Assembly: GCA_018660685.1 (NCBI GenBank)
Contig: JABJJW010000012.1
Location: 186,001 to 250,000 of the forward strand
DNA length: 64,000 nt
DNA from: Flavobacteriales bacterium
Lineage (GTDB): Bacteria > Bacteroidota > Bacteroidia > Flavobacteriales_G > Salibacteraceae
Reading direction: 5' to 3'
Every line of letters begins with the position of its first letter. Position 1 is the stretch's first letter. The translations under genes were made by a program, and so were the position numbers. Under the pieces are notes generated by a model. The model was given only the letters and a program-made list of their open reading frames with translations, ran no database searches and was not told the origin of the DNA. Shown in pieces: positions 8,267 to 15,809 of this stretch.

Positions 8267-8763
8267 TGAGCTGGGATGTTGAGTTCAAAGAACAATCGAT
8301 CATTCGAATAAAAGAGAACCCTCCTCGAATCAAAAAATGCCTTGACCGACTCAGCGAGAAGGAAGTCTGGCAAAAAGCCAACGAATCTTCCAACAGCGTT
8401 GCCGTCTTGATCTTACATCTATGTGGGAATATTAGGCAGTATGCCATTTCATCCTTGGGTGATCAACCAGATGGACGGAACCGATCTGAAGAATTTTCCA
8501 CGGAAGGAGGGAAAACGAAGGCCGAACTTCTAGCCAAATTAGAATCCACTGTTGAAGAGGCATGTGATATAATTCACCAGCAATCTCAGGAACAACTTTT
8601 GCGTGTGCGATCGGTTCAAGGATTTGAGCTTAGCGGAATGGGCATCATCATTCATGTGACCGAGCATCTGAGTTATCACACTGGCCAAATTGCTTACTGG
8701 ACGAAAATCTTGAAAGATGATGATCTTGGTTTTTATGCTGGAGTAGATCTTGATGTCAAATAA
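8266..8763 (+). CDS. DinB/DUF1572-like four-helix protein
   Basis: 165 residues beginning MSWDVEFKEQSIIRIKENPP. Family features: VWQKANESSNSVAVLILHLCGNIRQYAIS (metal-binding His in the second helix), a central helix (KTKAELLAKLESTVEEAC), and HVTEHLSYHTGQIAYWTKIL with the paired C-terminal histidines. These give the DinB/YfiT metal-binding bundle, linked in other bacteria to thiol transfer or stress, but the specific reaction is unknown. It overlaps the preceding DinB-like gene by one base. Complete length, unlike its neighbour. Confidence 0.8.
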   Translation: MSWDVEFKEQSIIRIKENPPRIKKCLDRLSEKEVWQKANESSNSVAVLILHLCGNIRQYAISSLGDQPDGRNRSEEFSTEGGKTKAELLAKLESTVEEACDIIHQQSQEQLLRVRSVQGFELSGMGIIIHVTEHLSYHTGQIAYWTKILKDDDLGFYAGVDLDVK

Positions 8764-8893
8764 TGCATCAAAGACCGTTTTGCTATTTCTTCCATCTCTT
8801 CAATACACCACTCATCACCCAGATTGACACCTGAGATGTATGGTGCGAAGAATTGAAGTCTGATGTATTAGCTTAGCCTCACATACAGCTACT

Positions 8894-9424
8894 ATGAATA
8901 TCGACAAACCAATAAAGACCGCAGAATTCAGTCCCAAAATCAAAACCTACGTGATCATTGTGGTGGCAGCCCTTATCACCATCTCTGTTTTTGGAATTCC
9001 TCTATTGCTCGTTTGGTTTCTTGGATTAGGTCAATCCATTGGCAGAAGGTATCACGAAAACCTAGAGTGCGAGTTAACATTGCGACATCTCCGGTTTAAA
9101 AAAGGTGTCTTTTTTAAGGTGGAGAAGACAATTCCACTTGAAAATATTCAAGATCTCACCTTCATTGAGAATCCACTGCTTGACTTGCTCGAATTAAAGA
9201 TCCTAAAGGTGGAGACAGCTGGTAATAGCAGTTCCACAGGGAGCGACATGAAATTGATAGGAATTCTAGAGGCCGACAATTTCAAGAATGAAGTTCTTAG
9301 TCAAAGAGACCTCCTCACATCAGGCCAATCAAATTCTTCGATAGAAAATGCGGAATTCAGTGATGACGCTGTTGAACTATTGCGGGAAATCAGAGATTTA
9401 TTGAAAGCACAATCCAACGCCTAA
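8894..9424 (+). CDS. Membrane-anchored PH-like (bPH2, YdbS-type) protein
   Basis: 176 residues. A hydrophobic N-terminal segment (about 18-48, TYVIIVVAALITISVFGIPL) is followed by a bPH2-like domain (about 55-135: YHENLECELTLRHLRFKKGV, EKTIPLENIQDLTFIENPLL, LKVETAGNSSSTGSD) matching YdbS/YdbT relatives. The C-terminal helix (ELLREIRDLLKAQSNA) is probably a coiled coil. It acts in the inner membrane; function unknown. It stands alone; the 130 nt upstream contain no clear gene on the plus strand. Confidence 0.75.
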   Translation: MNIDKPIKTAEFSPKIKTYVIIVVAALITISVFGIPLLLVWFLGLGQSIGRRYHENLECELTLRHLRFKKGVFFKVEKTIPLENIQDLTFIENPLLDLLELKILKVETAGNSSSTGSDMKLIGILEADNFKNEVLSQRDLLTSGQSNSSIENAEFSDDAVELLREIRDLLKAQSNA

Positions 9425-9496
9425 AGATCCGTTTAAGAGTTAATTTCATTGTGAACAACGCCTAAAAACTATAGGGAAGGCGAGACACTTAATCTT

Positions 9497-9504
9497 TAGT
9501 TTTG
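9497..9504 (+). promoter_or_regulatory. -7 element TAGTTTTG of the aminotransferase operon
   Basis: A match to TAnnTTTG 16 nt before the ATG at 9521, implying a leader of about 10 nt for the 9.5-15 kb plus-strand run. Confidence 0.55.
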
Positions 9505-9520
9505 TCCTGAATTAGCGTGC

Positions 9521-10714
9521 ATGTCGAATTTATCCCAACGCATTCAACGACTTGCTGAGTCTGAGACCATTGCGATGTCCCAGCGGAGTCGTGACCTCCA
9601 ATCTCAAGGAGTTGATGTGATCAATCTAAGTCTGGGCGAACCAGACTTTAATACTCCCGAATTTATCAAGGAAGCGGCCATTCAGGCTGTGAGAGATAAT
9701 TACTCGCACTACCCTCCAGTTCCCGGGTATTTAGAAGTAAGAGAAGCAATTTCCGCTAAGCTGAAAAGAGACAACGGGGCAGAATACGCGCCAAATCAAA
9801 TTGTCATCTCGACTGGAGCGAAGCAGAGCTTAATGAATGCTGTACTTTGCCTCGTGGATCCTGGTGACAAAGTAGTCGTTGCTGCGCCTTACTGGGTGAG
9901 CTACCAAGCGATGATTGAATTTGCAGAGGGTGAATTGGTGCCGATCAGCACTGGGGTTGAGCAGAATTTTAAAATCACACCAGAACAACTGGATGAAGCG
10001 TTGGACTACGATGTCAAAGCGTTTATGTTTTCTTCTCCATCAAACCCCACCGGTGGTGCATACACCGCAGATGAATTGAAAGCGCTTGGAGAAGTTTTCA
10101 AAAAGTACCCGAACGTCTTCATTCTTTCAGATGAAATCTATGAACACATTCGATTTGTAGGTTCTCATTTTAGTCTGGCATCGATCCCGGAACTATACGA
10201 TCGGGTCATTACCATTAATGGCGTTTCAAAGTCATTTGCAATGACGGGTTGGCGTATTGGTTACATCGCAGCACCAATTCAGGTTGCTAAGGCTTGTACG
10301 AAAATGCAAGGACAATTCACTAGCGCCCCAAGCGGCATAAGTCAAATGGCAGCTAAGGCGGCAATGGAAGCCGATCCAGCCGATGTTCAATTCATGGTTG
10401 AGGCTTTTAGCAAGCGTCGCTCGATCATGATTAAGGGCTTAAACAACATACCGGGCTTCATTTGCAATGAACCTGAAGGGGCTTTCTATTTATTCCCCAA
10501 GATCTCAGATCACCTAGGGAAGTCCTTTGAAGGCCAACCAATTGACTCTGCTAAAGATTTTTGCATGTACCTGATGAATGAAGCGCATGTAGCCACTGTA
10601 CCTGGTTCTGCATTTGGTGCTGATGAATACATCCGCTTGAGCTATGCAGCCTCTGAAGAGCAACTCTTGGAGGCGCTGAGTCGAATTGAAACCGCCGTAA
10701 TGAAGTTGGATTGA
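9521..10714 (+). CDS. PLP-dependent aminotransferase, aspartate/prephenate type
   Basis: 397 residues, class I aminotransferase (I-gamma AspC group). Motifs: NLSLGEPDFNTPEFI (substrate N-terminal arm), STGAKQSLMNAV (PLP phosphate), SSPSNPTGGAYTADEL, LSDEIYEHIRF, Schiff-base Lys in NGVSKSFAMTGWRIGY, and the C-terminal carboxylate-binding Arg in EYIRLSYAAS. It transfers amino groups between aspartate (or aromatic/prephenate substrates) and 2-oxoglutarate. First gene of a tight plus-strand run; its stop shares one base with the next start (TGATG). Family certain; substrate range inferred. Confidence 0.9.
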   Translation: MSNLSQRIQRLAESETIAMSQRSRDLQSQGVDVINLSLGEPDFNTPEFIKEAAIQAVRDNYSHYPPVPGYLEVREAISAKLKRDNGAEYAPNQIVISTGAKQSLMNAVLCLVDPGDKVVVAAPYWVSYQAMIEFAEGELVPISTGVEQNFKITPEQLDEALDYDVKAFMFSSPSNPTGGAYTADELKALGEVFKKYPNVFILSDEIYEHIRFVGSHFSLASIPELYDRVITINGVSKSFAMTGWRIGYIAAPIQVAKACTKMQGQFTSAPSGISQMAAKAAMEADPADVQFMVEAFSKRRSIMIKGLNNIPGFICNEPEGAFYLFPKISDHLGKSFEGQPIDSAKDFCMYLMNEAHVATVPGSAFGADEYIRLSYAASEEQLLEALSRIETAVMKLD

Positions 10715-11706
10715 TGAATAGCTCGCGAATCATAGGAGCAATTGACAATTTCAAGGATCTCAAAATCCTTGTCATTGGGGATTTCATTCTGGATGCATAC
10801 TACAAGGGACATGTTGATCGAGTTTCACCTGAAGCTCCGGTGCCTATTCTCGATGTCGACTCTAAAGAATTCAGGCTAGGTGGAGCGGCAAACGTTGCCA
10901 GAAATCTGAGTGAACTTGGGGCAGAAGCAATTCTCTGTTCAGTAGTAGGAATAGATGACCCCGGTAAATTGTCTCTGGATTTGATGACACAGCGTGGACT
11001 GACAACTCTAGGTATTGTGAAGTCTGCCAAACGCCCAACATCAGTTAAGACAAGATTAATGAGCGAGCATGTTCAAATGCTCAGAATGGATGAGGAAATT
11101 ACTTCAGATCTTAGTGATCAGGAGGAATCGGCATTGCTGAACTCAATCGTTCACTTGATGGACACTCACAGTCCAACGGCTGTGGTTTTCGAAGATTACA
11201 ACAAGGGTGTTTTAACGGAAGTCGTCATTAAAAAGGTGATAGAACTTTCTAAAGCGCGAGGCATTATAACTGCTGTAGATCCAAAGCGTCAAAACTTCTT
11301 CACCTTTGCGGGGGTAAGCCTCTTCAAACCAAACATGAAGGAGCTTAAAGAGGGCTTAAACATGCCCAATCTGGATGCCACCCCAGTCCAATTGGACAAA
11401 GCTTTTACTGCGCTGAAAGAGCAGATGGCCGTTGATGTAGCCTTGTTTACACTTTCTGCTGATGGTGTTTACATCACCGCTGATAGCTCATCTCATCACA
11501 TCGGTGCAATCCCAAGGAATATTGCCGATGTTTCAGGGGCTGGTGACACGGTCATCGCCACTGCCACTTGCGCCCTTGCAAGCGGACTTAACTTAGAAGA
11601 AACAGCTTTTCTAGCTAACCTTGCAGGTGGCTGGGTTTGTCAGTTTCCCGGAGTTGTTCCGATAACCAAGGATGCCTTGAAAATCGAAACGGACAAAATT
11701 CTCTAA
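10714..11706 (+). CDS. PfkB-family sugar kinase, heptose-7-phosphate kinase (RfaE/HldE1)-like
   Basis: 330 residues from ATG 10714, which overlaps the preceding TGA; an extra in-frame TTG at 10711 is less likely. RfaE domain I features: VIGDFILDAYYKGHVDRVSP, EAPVPILDVDSKEFRLGGAANVARNLSELG, and the C-terminal PfkB signature DVSGAGDTVIATATCALASG with the catalytic Asp. The enzyme would phosphorylate D-glycero-D-manno-heptose 7-phosphate on the ADP-heptose pathway to LPS core. No cytidylyltransferase (domain II) is fused or nearby. In Bacteroidota many such kinases are annotated HldE by similarity only, so substrate is inferred. Confidence 0.8.
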   Translation: MNSSRIIGAIDNFKDLKILVIGDFILDAYYKGHVDRVSPEAPVPILDVDSKEFRLGGAANVARNLSELGAEAILCSVVGIDDPGKLSLDLMTQRGLTTLGIVKSAKRPTSVKTRLMSEHVQMLRMDEEITSDLSDQEESALLNSIVHLMDTHSPTAVVFEDYNKGVLTEVVIKKVIELSKARGIITAVDPKRQNFFTFAGVSLFKPNMKELKEGLNMPNLDATPVQLDKAFTALKEQMAVDVALFTLSADGVYITADSSSHHIGAIPRNIADVSGAGDTVIATATCALASGLNLEETAFLANLAGGWVCQFPGVVPITKDALKIETDKIL

Positions 11707-11707
11707 C

Positions 11708-13537
11708 GTGGACATCAGGTCACTTCGCGAGAAGATCAACATTCTAATTTATAACAACAAGGTCAAGCACCTCAGAAGGCTGAAGTGGATGTCCATCATT
11801 GTTTCTACGGTAGCGATAGGTAGCCTCTTTTGTTTTCACGGTCTCAAACTGGACCAGCGTACATCCCATATTCTTCAACTGATCGTTGAAAGTTCGTTTG
11901 CATTCTATGTTCTGCACTATCTAATCAAGATTTTTTACGACTTCAACCCGAGGGAGTTTATCAAGGCCAATTGGTTTGAAGGCGTCATGGTTCTCTGGCT
12001 TGTCATTGAAGGTGTCAGTTTCAATCTATTTGATGTTCTTATCCTCGAAAGCTTGTTTGGCGCCATAGGTCTTGAAAGTATGAGCACGCTTTCGGTTGTC
12101 TTTCTGCAGATATACCTCTTTGTGATGGTCTTCTTTGAACTGAATGATAAGACAAGCTTGATTTCGAATATTAAGCTTCACCCTTCAACCATTTTCATCT
12201 TTTCATTTCTCGTCATCATCGTTGCAGGCACCATTCTTTTGATGATGCCTGAAATGACGGTTGATGGTGGAAGCATGCGCTTCGTTGATGCACTATTCAC
12301 ATCTGTATCCGCAACTTGTGTGACTGGGTTAATCGTCGTTGATACCGCTACGTTTTTCACGTATAAGGGGCATTTTGTCATCATGATGCTCATGAAGCTC
12401 GGCGGCTTGAACATTGTTTCGTTCGCATATTTAGCTGCATTTCTTAATCGAGCTGGGGTGAGTTTGAAACAAGATGACATCATCGAGGATTTCATCACCA
12501 AGGATGCATTTTACAACGCTAAAGGCATGTTACTCAAGGTGTTCTTTCTCAGCATCATTATCGAAGTAGTTGGAGGCTTGTTGATCTACTTTTTGATCAC
12601 TCCAGACATGCCATTTGAGAATGAAGGGGATCGCTTATTCTTTGGAATATTCCATTCGATTTCTGCATTCAACAATGGAGGCTTTTCCACCATCACCCAT
12701 GGTATGTATGCTCCTTTTCTCAAGAGCGCGTATCTGATGCACATGGTGGTAGCTCTACTCATTTTACTTGGTGCTTTCGGCTTTACTGTCATGTTCGACC
12801 TATTCACGCCAAGTCAAATGCGCGATCGACTACGTCATCCATGGAAGCGACCCCACATGAGCACACTCCTTGCCGTGAGAACACATATGATCCTAATTGG
12901 GATTAGCGTGGGACTTTACCTTCTAGCTGAATGGAACAAATCACTGGGCGACCTCAATTTTCTTGAAAAGTCGATGGTAGCTCTGTTTCAGTCCGTTTCT
13001 GTACGATCAGCTGGACTCAATACTGCCGACATATTCTCCTTGACGACGGCCACTCTATTTATGTTGATCATCATGATGTTCATTGGCGGGAATACCTTCT
13101 CTACAGCAGGCGGTATCAAGACATCCACCTTTGCTTTGATATGTATCAACACCTACTCGACTATTCGAGGAAAAAAGAATGTGGAAGTTCTTGGAAGAAC
13201 CATTCCAACGGATGACATGCTAAAAGCATTCACGGTGGTAGTGACATTCGCAGGAGGAATGATGCTATGTACCTATTTGTTGTGTCTCACCGAACCCCAA
13301 ATTCTGGCACAACCTGATAGAGGTATTATCGATCTAGTCTTTGAAGAAGTGTCGGCTTTTTCAACCTGCGGATTGAGCACTGGGGTAACGAGCATGATGA
13401 GTGATTCTGGGAAGACAATACTCATATTCTCAATGTTCGTTGGACGTCTTGGTACGCTTTCAATCATTTTTGCCTTTGCGAGAAAAATCATTAGTACGAA
13501 TTATCGGTACCCAGAAGAACACATAATGGTAGGCTAA
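11708..13537 (+). CDS. TrkH/KtrB-type potassium uptake channel subunit
   Basis: 609 residues from GTG 11708, one base after the kinase stop. The protein has about 12 hydrophobic segments. The four selectivity-filter P-loops are visible: TSVSATCVTGLIVVDT, HSISAFNNGGFSTI, QSVSVRSAGLNTADI and EEVSAFSTCGLSTGVTS, with the conserved glycines. A C-terminal VGRLGTLSIIFAFARK is typical of TrkH/KtrB. It imports K+ across the inner membrane, normally gated by a cytosolic RCK protein (TrkA/KtrA); none is in this window, so the partner must be elsewhere. An extra N-terminal membrane region (about 25-150) precedes the TrkH core, as in other Bacteroidota. Confidence 0.9.
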   Translation: MDIRSLREKINILIYNNKVKHLRRLKWMSIIVSTVAIGSLFCFHGLKLDQRTSHILQLIVESSFAFYVLHYLIKIFYDFNPREFIKANWFEGVMVLWLVIEGVSFNLFDVLILESLFGAIGLESMSTLSVVFLQIYLFVMVFFELNDKTSLISNIKLHPSTIFIFSFLVIIVAGTILLMMPEMTVDGGSMRFVDALFTSVSATCVTGLIVVDTATFFTYKGHFVIMMLMKLGGLNIVSFAYLAAFLNRAGVSLKQDDIIEDFITKDAFYNAKGMLLKVFFLSIIIEVVGGLLIYFLITPDMPFENEGDRLFFGIFHSISAFNNGGFSTITHGMYAPFLKSAYLMHMVVALLILLGAFGFTVMFDLFTPSQMRDRLRHPWKRPHMSTLLAVRTHMILIGISVGLYLLAEWNKSLGDLNFLEKSMVALFQSVSVRSAGLNTADIFSLTTATLFMLIIMMFIGGNTFSTAGGIKTSTFALICINTYSTIRGKKNVEVLGRTIPTDDMLKAFTVVVTFAGGMMLCTYLLCLTEPQILAQPDRGIIDLVFEEVSAFSTCGLSTGVTSMMSDSGKTILIFSMFVGRLGTLSIIFAFARKIISTNYRYPEEHIMVG

Positions 13538-13540
13538 GTG

Positions 13541-14275
13541 ATGGAGAACAAGGCAGAGAGAATAAAACCCTATACGGAAGAAGGAAGCAAGAAGGAGCAA
13601 GTCGCCCAGATGTTTGACAACATATCTGGTCGCTATGACTTACTCAATCATCTTCTCAGTATGAACATTGACAAACTGTGGCGACGCACAGCAGTCAAGT
13701 TGTTGAAACCTTATAATCCTGGTGTTCTACTCGACGTTGCTACTGGAACTGGGGACTTTGCTGTAGAGTTAATGCGTCTAGCTCCCCAAGAGATAAAGGG
13801 AATCGACATTTCTTCGGGCATGCTCGAAGTGGGAAAGGAAAAAATGAAGAAAAAAGGCCTTTCCAATACCATTGAGCTGCAACTCGGGGATGCCGAGAAC
13901 ATCGATTATCCAGATGAATATTTTGAAGCCGTTACCGTGGCATTTGGGGTGCGGAACTTTGAAAACCTCCGAACGGGGTTGGATGAGATTCGACGGGTAC
14001 TCAAAGCCGGAAAACCACTGGCTGTTTTGGAATTCTCAAAACCTAAATCATTCCCTTTCAAGCAGTTCTACAACTTTTATTTCCGATTTGTATTGCCAAC
14101 CGTTGGCAAAACCATATCGAGCGATCCTAGAGCCTACACTTACCTCCCAGAATCAGTGAGTGCTTTTCCGGAAGGTGATGAATTCATCAACTTTTTGAAG
14201 GCAGCAGGTTATCATAATGTGCGAGAATATCGACAGACATTTGGCATTGCGACTATCTATATTGCAGAGAAATAA
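13541..14275 (+). CDS. ubiE: Demethylmenaquinone methyltransferase UbiE/MenG
   Basis: 244 residues from ATG 13541; a GTG at 13538 immediately before is an alternative. SAM-binding motif I LLDVATGTGDFAVELM, motif II around GDAENIDYPDEYFEAVTVAFGVRNF and the UbiE head QMFDNISGRYDLLNHLLSMN are unmistakable. It methylates demethylmenaquinone to menaquinone, the last step of the quinone pathway used in respiration. It follows trkH by 3 nt and precedes porT, an ubiE-porT order common in Flavobacteriia. Confidence 0.93.
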   Translation: MENKAERIKPYTEEGSKKEQVAQMFDNISGRYDLLNHLLSMNIDKLWRRTAVKLLKPYNPGVLLDVATGTGDFAVELMRLAPQEIKGIDISSGMLEVGKEKMKKKGLSNTIELQLGDAENIDYPDEYFEAVTVAFGVRNFENLRTGLDEIRRVLKAGKPLAVLEFSKPKSFPFKQFYNFYFRFVLPTVGKTISSDPRAYTYLPESVSAFPEGDEFINFLKAAGYHNVREYRQTFGIATIYIAEK

Positions 14276-14305
14276 ACAATTGCAGATCTCGTTTAAGAAC
14301 GACGG

Positions 14306-15025
14306 ATGAAAGGATTGAGATCAATACTCGTGTTATTGGCGATACTCATGTCGGGAGTGGCATTTTCCCAGCGTGATATCCCTGAGAATCTGCCGAAGTT
14401 CGATAACAAGCTCCTTCATTTCGGATTTCAGCTCGGACTGAGCAGCAACGGCTTTAGTCTCGATCCGGATTTGAGCAAAGCAGATTCCCTTATTAGTTTA
14501 GAAGTTCAGACTCAACCCGGCTTTATCATACATGTCGTTTCTGAACTTCATATTGGCCCTTACTTCGGCTTAAGATTCACACCCGGAATAGCATTTGCCG
14601 CACGAGATTTGAACTATTTCTACTATGGAAAGGAAGGACCAATTCCGTCACCGGTGGTTCGTACCATCGAATCTACTTTCATCGAAGCTCCTCTACTCTT
14701 GAAATACCGCTCCAAGCGAGTCAACAACTTCGCCTCCTACATATTCACAGGATTCAATTGGGGCATCGACCTAGCATCGCAGCAGTTTGTGGACAACTCG
14801 GTGGATGAGAAAGGTGAATTCTTGGTTAAGCTAAAGCGCAACAACTACCATGTGGAAATGGGAGTTGGGTTTGATTTTTTTCTCGAGTATTTCAAATTTT
14901 CTCCTGAGATAAAGTACAGTTATGGCATCAATAACATCGTGGTTCAGGATCGCACCAAGTTTGCCTATCCAATAAATAGTCTCAACTCAAGAATTTTTGT
15001 CGTGGCTTTGAATTTTGAAGGCTAG
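14306..15025 (+). CDS. porT: Type IX secretion protein PorT, outer-membrane barrel
   Basis: 239 residues with a signal peptide (MKGLRSILVLLAILMSGVAF, cut after FS before QRDIPENL). The mature part alternates beta strands (LLHFGFQLGLSSNGFSL, GPYFGLRFTPGIAFAARDLN, FIEAPLLLKYRSKRVNN, YHVEMGVGFDFFLEYFKFSP) and ends in a phenylalanine-rich strand (SRIFVVALNFEG), the pattern of the eight-stranded PorT barrel. PorT is needed for T9SS secretion and gliding. Position right after ubiE is the strongest support. Its TAG stop shares CTAG with the opposing methyltransferase stop. Confidence 0.85.
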   Translation: MKGLRSILVLLAILMSGVAFSQRDIPENLPKFDNKLLHFGFQLGLSSNGFSLDPDLSKADSLISLEVQTQPGFIIHVVSELHIGPYFGLRFTPGIAFAARDLNYFYYGKEGPIPSPVVRTIESTFIEAPLLLKYRSKRVNNFASYIFTGFNWGIDLASQQFVDNSVDEKGEFLVKLKRNNYHVEMGVGFDFFLEYFKFSPEIKYSYGINNIVVQDRTKFAYPINSLNSRIFVVALNFEG

Positions 15026-15759
15026 CCTTTCGTCCAGCTATACAGGAGTATTCCGGTAGCCACAGCCGCATTCAATGACTCTGCATTGCCCATCCCAGAA
15101 ATAGACACCTTCTTATCGGCAATTGAACTCACTTCCTTGCTAACGCCATGGGATTCTGAACCAATGATAAGAACACCTGGTCCACCATGTGATTCTAGAA
15201 TCGAAGAGGTTTCACCACTCATTTCCGCAGAGAATACTGCAGCGCCTTGATCCTTTAGTTCAAGTAGCAAGGTTGGCAACTCTGTTCTGTAAACATGAAC
15301 ACGGAATAAACTGCCCATGGTAGATTGAACAACCTTTGGATTGAATTCATCCACCGTTTCAGGAGATACGATGATGCTCTTGATACCAAACCAATCAGCG
15401 TTGCGAATGATTGTTCCAAGATTTCCAGGATCCTTAATATCATCGAGCGCTATAACCTGTGAATTTGCTAAGTTGACTGAAGTCAGCTCAATTTCTGGAA
15501 TTCGAACCACCGCCAATACTTCGCTCGGTGAGCTGAGCGTCGAAATGCTAGCCATTTCCTTCTGTGAAACCATTTGGCACTGAGCATCACCGGATAATTT
15601 CAACCGATCATTGGTCGAAAATATCTTCACTACCTCAGCTTGATTCAACAAAGCCTCATCCACTACTTTGCTTCCTTCAACGATGTATGATCCCTGTTCC
15701 CTCCTACCCTTTTTGGTGTGGAGAGATCGTATGAGCTTTATTTCATTCTTGGAAATCAG
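15022..15759 (-). CDS. SpoU/TrmH-family RNA 2'-O-methyltransferase, probable CTG start
   Basis: The C-terminal SPOUT core is clear: LDDIKDPGNLGTIIRNADWFG, then GVLIIGSESHGVSKEVSS and ISGMGNAESLNAAVATGIL, the three knot motifs that bind SAM. A start at GTG 15663 would give 213 residues and cut off part of the substrate-binding domain. In frame upstream the sequence continues with ISKNEIKLIRSLHTKKGRRE and QGSYIVEGSKVVDEALL, the normal family head, back to a stop at 15772. No ATG, GTG or TTG exists there; CTG at 15759-15757 sits exactly where family members have Met. A matching promoter lies at 15789-15796. The enzyme methylates a ribose in rRNA or tRNA. Confidence 0.85.
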   Translation of the reverse strand: MISKNEIKLIRSLHTKKGRREQGSYIVEGSKVVDEALLNQAEVVKIFSTNDRLKLSGDAQCQMVSQKEMASISTLSSPSEVLAVVRIPEIELTSVNLANSQVIALDDIKDPGNLGTIIRNADWFGIKSIIVSPETVDEFNPKVVQSTMGSLFRVHVYRTELPTLLLELKDQGAAVFSAEMSGETSSILESHGGPGVLIIGSESHGVSKEVSSIADKKVSISGMGNAESLNAAVATGILLYSWTKG

Positions 15760-15778
15760 TGCGGCAGAGATTTAGCCT

Positions 15779-15796
15779 AGCTTTGAATCAAAGATA
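15779..15796. promoter_or_regulatory. Back-to-back -7 elements driving the SpoU gene (left) and tamL (right)
   Basis: TAGCTTTG (15779-15786, plus strand) and TATCTTTG (minus strand, 15796-15789) lie only 2 nt apart, forming a near-palindrome TAGCTTTG-AA-TCAAAGATA. Both fit TAnnTTTG. Predicted starts are near 15792 (tamL, ATG at 15810) and near 15783 (methyltransferase, CTG at 15759), with leaders of about 20-25 nt. The two polymerases would overlap, so firing is probably mutually exclusive. Confidence 0.65.
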
Positions 15797-15809
15797 AGTC
15801 CCTATCTGT

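Noticed and set aside
8734-8868. Minus frame reading FFAPYISGVNLGDEWCIEEM and then EEIAKRSLMHYLTSRS at the 3' end of the second DinB gene
   Set aside because: It looks protein-like, but it has no start codon before a TAA and overlaps the DinB gene; at best a gene remnant, not safe to annotate.
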